Of a stretch of 64,000 nucleotides of DNA, positions 60,901 to 64,000 are shown piece after piece. The stretch's first letter is position 1. Every line of letters starts with the position of its first letter. Under the pieces are notes generated by a model, which saw only the letters and a program-made list of their open reading frames with translations, ran no database searches and was not told the DNA's origin. The position numbers and the translations under genes are program-made. The DNA is from Pleurodeles waltl (lineage: Eukaryota > Chordata > Amphibia > Caudata > Salamandridae): positions 848,669,978 to 848,733,977 of the forward strand of contig NC_090437.1 in the NCBI RefSeq assembly GCF_031143425.1. Direction: 5' to 3'.

Positions 60901-61872
60901 TGTTGGGTTGTGACCATTCTGTACTCCCATTACAGTCGGGTCTAGAACCATTCCCGTACTGTTGTCACTGCTGTAATACCTTGGGACCTGCGGCTGATAA
61001 TTTTCTGCTGGTTTCAACATAGGCACATCTGGATATATTCTCCTAACCTGCGGTATCTGCTGGGTGAACAGTAAACTCGGGTCCTTGGATCCCGATGATG
61101 CTCCTGAACTCTGAGTTTCACTGTTCTGTACCGGTGCCGGAGGGGCAGAACTGGTACTTGGACCTTGTCCACTCTCCGCATAAGGTGGTGGACGGTCGTT
61201 CAGCAATTGCATTATTAGCTCCTCATCCTCTAACTCCTCTTCTCTTCTCAACTTTTCCTCGTCCTCTCTATCCTTGGAACACCTCCTGTTTGTCTTACAG
61301 GTAGCTTTCTTACCTGTCTCCTCTTCTTCCTTAGTAATTGCGGGAAACAATTTTATCCCCTGCAATACATCTGACCTCCACACCTTCTGTGCATTATCCC
61401 ACCTAGCGTCCGCTAGTGTCTTTTCTACCTTCCGTATCCTTGTTTCGAACTTATTTTTCTGTTGCTGTCTAGCCATTAATTCCCAAATCGCTAGAGCCTC
61501 AAACTGGGCTGGCCTTGGAGGCACCTTCATGTCGTACATCGTGAACCTCAAATTCTCCAGAATCCTTATATTGAATGTCCCGTGGATCGGGAATGCTACG
61601 CTCCCATGTTTCTCTGTCAACTTGTGCCATTGCTTTAGCCAAAGGCACGGAGCTACCCCCTTTTCCTCCATTACGATGTAAGCTGGTGTGCCTTCGGGCG
61701 GCGTCTCCTCTCCTACGCTCGCTTTAATGTAAGACTCCCCCTTCATCGCACTCCTTAATGCTTTTAAAAATTTCATTTTCTCGTCTTTTATTTCACAAAG
61801 TTTGTAATCAATAGGTGACTTTAATTCCCGGAATACTCTTCGCTTGCCTTTCCCCTTCCAATCGAGCCCCAC
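54781..61872 (-). CDS. gag-pro-pol: Retroviral Gag-Pro-Pol polyprotein in one continuous frame (2363 codons)
   Basis: Gag: matrix-like N-terminus, PPPY late-budding motif at 228-231, p30-like capsid from about 650 to 880, and zinc knuckle C932-C935-H940-C945. A Q/M/P-rich linker leads into protease with D1106-T-G and LLGRDLL near 1170. Reverse transcriptase has LPQG-like RIPQGFSESP and YIDD at 1426-1429. RNase H carries D1736, E1775, D1796 and D1866. Integrase has H1958-H1962-C1992-C1995 (HX3HX29CX2C), then D2024, D2082 and E2118 (DX35E), and a GPF motif at 2245-2247. All catalytic residues are present. No stop or frameshift separates gag from pol, which is unusual. The first codon shown is GTG in a position suited to a myristoylated MG start; the open frame continues upstream to a stop at 61915-61917 without any ATG, and the next ATG is near codon 33. 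The C-terminal tail is basic and repeats LKQLKVTKS-type units. Confidence 0.93.
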   Translation of the reverse strand: MGLDWKGKGKRRVFRELKSPIDYKLCEIKDEKMKFLKALRSAMKGESYIKASVGEETPPEGTPAYIVMEEKGVAPCLWLKQWHKLTEKHGSVAFPIHGTFNIRILENLRFTMYDMKVPPRPAQFEALAIWELMARQQQKNKFETRIRKVEKTLADARWDNAQKVWRSDVLQGIKLFPAITKEEEETGKKATCKTNRRCSKDREDEEKLRREEELEDEELIMQLLNDRPPPYAESGQGPSTSSAPPAPVQNSETQSSGASSGSKDPSLLFTQQIPQVRRIYPDVPMLKPAENYQPQVPRYYSSDNSTGMVLDPTVMGVQNGHNPTLAQAESTQFLMPQKQMQGGTAHAQMTGSQMGMPAMMTHSVGMNVPQNVGNGQNPDAISLPITVGPPVPLYSQPNLGMSGQGSMLQNGTERRCIENTPGITPIAAQPNGSGSLMEFSPICAQSTLVRSSPPLIIPLSSNTEKLPQPSMAVDVNATLMGLNAQQLTQWFNSLNYTQSSDSGKGEDYMNRMRLNIEAQELVEGTMGVNRLESYSEEELRYLCPRITKEVNKVHKSLQEIADKNGVDIDKTKHLSRSYRLDFGTTDFEHMRSAGMKAHLRELLQSAQVWRCLDKWESRWVKRKEKRRDSATEHNEKRPHSSEAVNMLPMRETAGGKLIHVPWHRSDIQSFTDDFPKLREKPIEWYQQTDRFVKLAKCLWEDLNTLFEIVVPADLWEDCKRAVGWPTSEPERDRETGAPSPMVMSLYYKVIEHLKTKVAAKNVDWQKIDRTAQEAKESIHSYYERLLKAFKNYSGTETIEAKDMLHFVFRYVEGLRPEISQMIKSHLICWQSKPIDEVLNYAKYCSNEIKVKQKRLKEKVMMMQLKAGQTGLQGLQGMQGFQQQVPQPQPQLQGNMAFQPQARGRGRGGFVNNGPDLNTVVNGVQAMKKVMPCHVCGIVGHWKRECPMVVQEGAGVGQQNNDVNAFQTMRGPKMRGPSPNFQTVNQLQGLQPMQPQQMQMPRMQMTQMQPMQQQLPMVPNQQMQIPLAPMSQQQVMVPPQVSGQVMSTNGTVQQFPLHSESGINNVWESESSGEEGDCVLAASLEVDQKGPYVEGRVMGHRVSFLVDTGATRSTVKSIEVPNLPLSRRTVQVVGVANRHLTNPITDPVPVSIGNYQGLHQFVVCDSSPIALLGRDLLCKLGCSIMCSNEGIKIQTSSDGEEEDSIEGDEMETVDEEYPLICFFPMITEEDIPAELRETVGKEVWDMTGKEVGLMKGVEPVKVTVKPNAIFPQTPQYHMAQDTLMKVAQLIDEFVKQGVLKEVLSSPCNSPIMGLIKPSGKVRIVQDLRKINDIIIKCCPVVPNPAVIMFQVPCDAEWFSVIDLSQAFFSVPLHEDSQFLFCFKFLDRVYSWCRIPQGFSESPSIFNQILKKDLEELELPFESTLVQYIDDLLIASKTESGCTADTIALLNHLGRNGHKVSPSKLQFCQRKVKYLGHQIEKGSRKIMKERITSVLQMSPPKTRREVRKFLGMVGYCRQWIPNFSTLAKPLLKLTQKDALDQIELKGDEMDAFIELKECMCRAPALGMPDYTKPFTLFCHERDACSLSVLTQAHGGINRPVAYFSATLDSVATALPGCLRAVAAVGISLTQSEGIVMGHPVTVMVPHSVEILLTRSRTQHMTGARLTRYETIILGSPNVQLKRCTTLNPATLLPGENAEIENAEDVEHDCLQVTEFCTKPRPDIKDTKLDENDQIVFVDASCLRDGMGILKAGYAVCTVTGVLEAGWLQGVYSAQVAELVALTRACQLSALMKVTIYTDSQYGFGIVHDFGQLWSQRGFLTSSGSPVKNGERIRELLHAIQMPAEVAVVKCSAHTKGQDYVSLGNAYADQVARFCALNCILLRDEWNSISEPELEPAEAFALKVVDTIDELKALQNSVREDEKDSWIKSQCIKRPDELWVSNEGKFVLPNSLLSQLARFYHGQAHLGRDAMIRLFKTDWFNPRFRQAAEAVCHRCVTCQQMNPEKGTVVNASHIGRASGPFSRMQMDFIEMPVHGGLKYVLVIVCIFSHWIEAYPTRRNDSLTVAKLLLRELIPRFGFPISLESDRGSHFNNEVIKLLCEALNIEQKLHCSYRPEASGLVEQMNGTLKSRMAKICASTNLKWPDALPLVLMSMRNTPDRKTGLSPHEILMGRAMRLPAVPANALLNITDDMVLDYCKGLADVVRSFSHQVEATTLPPIQGPGHALKAGDWVVVKKHVRKSCLEPRWKGPFQVILTTTTAVKCAGVPNWIHASHTKKVLCPTDEEVEALKLPVPDKTVLRQSKTELKANRQERKRERYSLRTKRPTHLGKTKEKVQTATKQLKVTKSLKQLRVAKSLKQLKVTRNLK

Positions 61873-62837
61873 GGACTGCGTCCAATCCGTGCGCGACCCT
61901 TCCCTGCAACCAACCTATCCCAGCGCGGCTCCTAGTGACGTCACACTCACACACACTGCGGCTGACAAAGCCTCGCGGCTAGTCCTCCTTCACTCAGCTC
62001 CTTTCGTAACAACTTCTTGCATATATCGCGAGCTACAAAAACTAAAACAGATCTGTCGGTTTACTACAGGAAGGGTAACACAGTCGCTTCAGGACCTTAG
62101 GGATTTTTCACTAGCCTCGGCAGTTATTGCATCTTTCTCGGTCCCCACGTTCGCAAGCAAATCTGACCCGCAGACCTACTCTCAACTTGTCAATGATCTA
62201 TTCTAGTGCACTTAGAATTTTTGTCAAAGCCCGAAGTCGAAGTTCCTTTCACTCCCTTAACACACGTACCGACCCGTTGACCACGCCCGATCAACCTACT
62301 AAACCGCCCAGACCACAACATAGAACAACATACTCCGGAGTCTCTTGACCTCGCAGGGCCCGTCTCAACAACAACAACCACGTGGACCTTTTTATGCACG
62401 AAGCGCCACACGCACATGAAGTTCGACGACTTCCCTACTCTCACACTCGGAGTCGCACCTCCGCTATCTTCTATGAAGTTCGACGACTTCTCTACTTCTA
62501 CACTCGGAGTCGCACCTCCGCTATCCTCTAAAAAGAAAAAAAAAGAAAAAATTCCTCACAACCTTTTCACACAATCTGCGGCAATAAGCTGTGCAAGCGC
62601 AAAACCCTAGCTTCACTCATACCATCACTAGTACCGCCAACGCCGATTCCACACCTCCATTCTCTCCATTCGCAAGCTCCGAGATCCCGGGAAAGTCGCG
62701 GTGGACCTAGCCCATCATCATTCTGTCAATCTGTTTTATCAAGAAAAAATCTAATTCAACTTCTCGAGTGGGGTCTCAAAGGGCGTAACCGTTAATTCAA
62801 CACCATGTACTTTAAGAGTACCGGTCCCAAAAGGCGA
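61873..62837 (-). other. Retroviral leader between primer site and gag
   Basis: This 965-base leader has no long sense-strand frame. It contains several upstream ATGs and a 57-bp tandem duplication (62416-62529). Packaging and splice-donor signals are expected here but I cannot identify them confidently. Confidence 0.7.
62416..62529 (-). repeat. 57-bp tandem duplication in the retroviral leader
   Basis: Two copies, 62416-62472 and 62473-62529, begin ATGAAGTTCGACGACTTC on the plus strand and differ at only a few bases. It lies where a packaging signal would be expected; a function is not shown. Confidence 0.85.
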
Positions 62838-62855
62838 AACCGTCCTCTGCTACCA
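62838..62855 (-). other. Primer-binding site matching initiator methionine tRNA
   Basis: The sense strand reads TGGTAGCAGAGGACGGTT, complementary to the 3' end of vertebrate initiator tRNA-Met (ending CCTCTGCTACCA) at 17 of 18 positions, and the match continues for three more bases. Five bases separate it from the LTR end. This tRNA would prime minus-strand DNA synthesis. Confidence 0.85.
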
Positions 62856-62860
62856 TCTAC

Positions 62861-64000
62861 TGATAGAGCATACCGTACTAATAATTTACCTGTATTCGGA
62901 CGCTCTTTAGGCCGATGAATCTTTTGGCTAAGTGGGACTCTCCGTACTCTTAATCAATCAATTTCATTAAATCAATAATCAATAACGAACATAAGCAATA
63001 CCTTGATCAACATAACACTTAACAATTAATCCAGAATACATTTCGGCGGACCCTGACCTTTCAGTCAGGAATAACCACACCAGTTTATTCAAAGTTAGTG
63101 AATTTATTTCCCTATATTAACAAAGCTAGCACGATATAGATGTGTCTCAACACCAAATGATAAACATAAATGAACATTAATAGCTGTCCATAACGGCGAA
63201 ACAGGTGCAATCTATGTAGCATTTGAATAACAAGGCATTCGATAATAGCAATGCAAATCACTAATACGATAATCTGTAATGAACTAATTGCATACATTTA
63301 GTCAGCATAACAAGGTCTCAAATTACATCGTGCAACAAAAGGAATCCTCATTTAACGTCAAATTAGCATCGGCATGTGGGACTTCATGCAAAAACGATTT
63401 AGCAACATAAATTTGGAAAACTCCTAGCTAGGGATCTCATCAAAAATCAGCAGTTGGTTACCTAAAAGAAACACAATGCAATTGTACAATTTCCTTTCAT
63501 ATTTACCAATTACGATCAGCATACAAGGAAGTCTTCGTCTCACAGGTACCGTTTCTCGATCAGCATGGGTACCGTTTCGATCGGCATGGGACGGGGCAAA
63601 GGGGCAGGGGTGGACGGGGCAATTGCCTCACGGCGGCAAGGTAAAACTACTACTTCATGCAAGGGATTAAAGTTAAAGTCTCTAGGGCAAGAATTATTTA
63701 GAGTCTCTTTCTCTCGATTAGAGAAAGAATCAAAGTCTCTTTCAAAATGGCGTCGCAGCAAGATGGGCCATAATAGCTGCAATGTCCTGCAAAATGGCGG
63801 GATGGCTGCAATGGCTGGTAACCGCAATAATAGTTGCAAATGGCTATGATGTCCGGGTAATGGCTGCTTTCTTCTCGTGCACCTGGTTTAAATAGACAAC
63901 AGTTCAAATCCAGTAGGGTCTTCCATTGGAGGGTTCATAGGTTAGCTTCAAATTGTCCAATCAAAAACAACAGTTCTCAAGCTTTTACTTAAGCATACAT
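62861..64000 (-). repeat. 5' LTR of the retrovirus, partial (window ends inside it)
   Basis: It aligns base for base with 50640-51779 at a constant offset of 12221 and no gaps. I count 8 substitutions in 1140 bases, two of them within the first 15. The remaining 500 bases, the start of U3 and the host flank lie outside the window. Confidence 0.92.

Larger units (their letters stand above)
50640..64000 (-). mobile_element. Endogenous retrovirus, near-complete, young; 5' LTR runs off the window
   Basis: Reading the minus strand, the order is 5' LTR (64000-62861, cut by the window end), primer-binding site, 1-kb leader, gag-pro-pol, acidic accessory frame, env, polypurine tract, 3' LTR (52279-50640). 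The two LTRs differ at 8 of 1140 compared bases. Gag-Pro-Pol and Env frames have no internal stop. The p30-like capsid, PPPY late motif, single zinc knuckle, GPF-type integrase end and Env transmembrane layout place it with gamma/epsilon-type retroviruses; a tree would be needed to go further. The target-site duplication cannot be checked, since only one flank is in view. Visible breaks: the expected gag start codon reads GTG. Confidence 0.93.

Overview
The window looks like intergenic DNA from a very large amphibian genome. The style of the repeats (GC-rich palindromic DNA elements, Penelope, L1, L2/CR1 and solo LTRs) suggests a salamander or newt, possibly Pleurodeles-like. That is recognition without a database search, so it is inference. 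I found no convincing host exon, tRNA or rRNA gene. Everything I can support is a mobile element, a relic of one, or a repeat. 

Layout. From 1 to 11.7 kb is mostly old, featureless DNA with two elements that carry internal hairpins (4179-5066 and 10125-10604). From 11.7 to 17.6 kb lie three 630-bp elements built as chains of short hairpins (11742-12372, 15859-16488, 16814-17443), a perfect 171-bp palindrome (13210-13380) and a solo LTR-like insertion (13846-17600) that carries two of the hairpin chains in opposite orientation. From 17.6 to 22.6 kb is a decayed minus-strand Penelope-like element, split by a 5'-truncated L2/CR1 LINE. From 22.6 to 28 kb are more hairpin-rich repeats and a 52-bp tandem array. 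From 29.1 to 31.3 kb is a decayed L1-like LINE. Two more members of the solo-LTR family lie at 31574-33599 and 35328-37490. A fourth hairpin chain is at 43520-44121, and a minus-strand LINE with endonuclease and reverse transcriptase remnants lies at 45.3-47.9 kb. 

The main coding content is a young, nearly complete endogenous retrovirus on the minus strand, from 50640 past the window end. It has a 1640-bp LTR (TGAT...ATCA ends), a polypurine tract, an open env, an open acidic frame between pol and env, a continuous 2363-codon Gag-Pro-Pol frame, a primer-binding site matching initiator methionine tRNA, and 1140 bp of the other LTR. The two LTRs differ at 8 of 1140 compared positions. Pol has every canonical catalytic residue of protease, reverse transcriptase, RNase H and integrase. 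The capsid, integrase GPF domain and Env layout point to the gamma/epsilon-type side of retroviruses. 

The two most interesting signals are (1) the hairpin-chain elements, whose stems differ between copies by paired, compensating changes, and (2) the retrovirus, with its initiator-Met primer site, lack of a Gag/Pol stop or frameshift, an overlapping acidic frame without ATG, and a one-residue-longer cysteine motif in Env.
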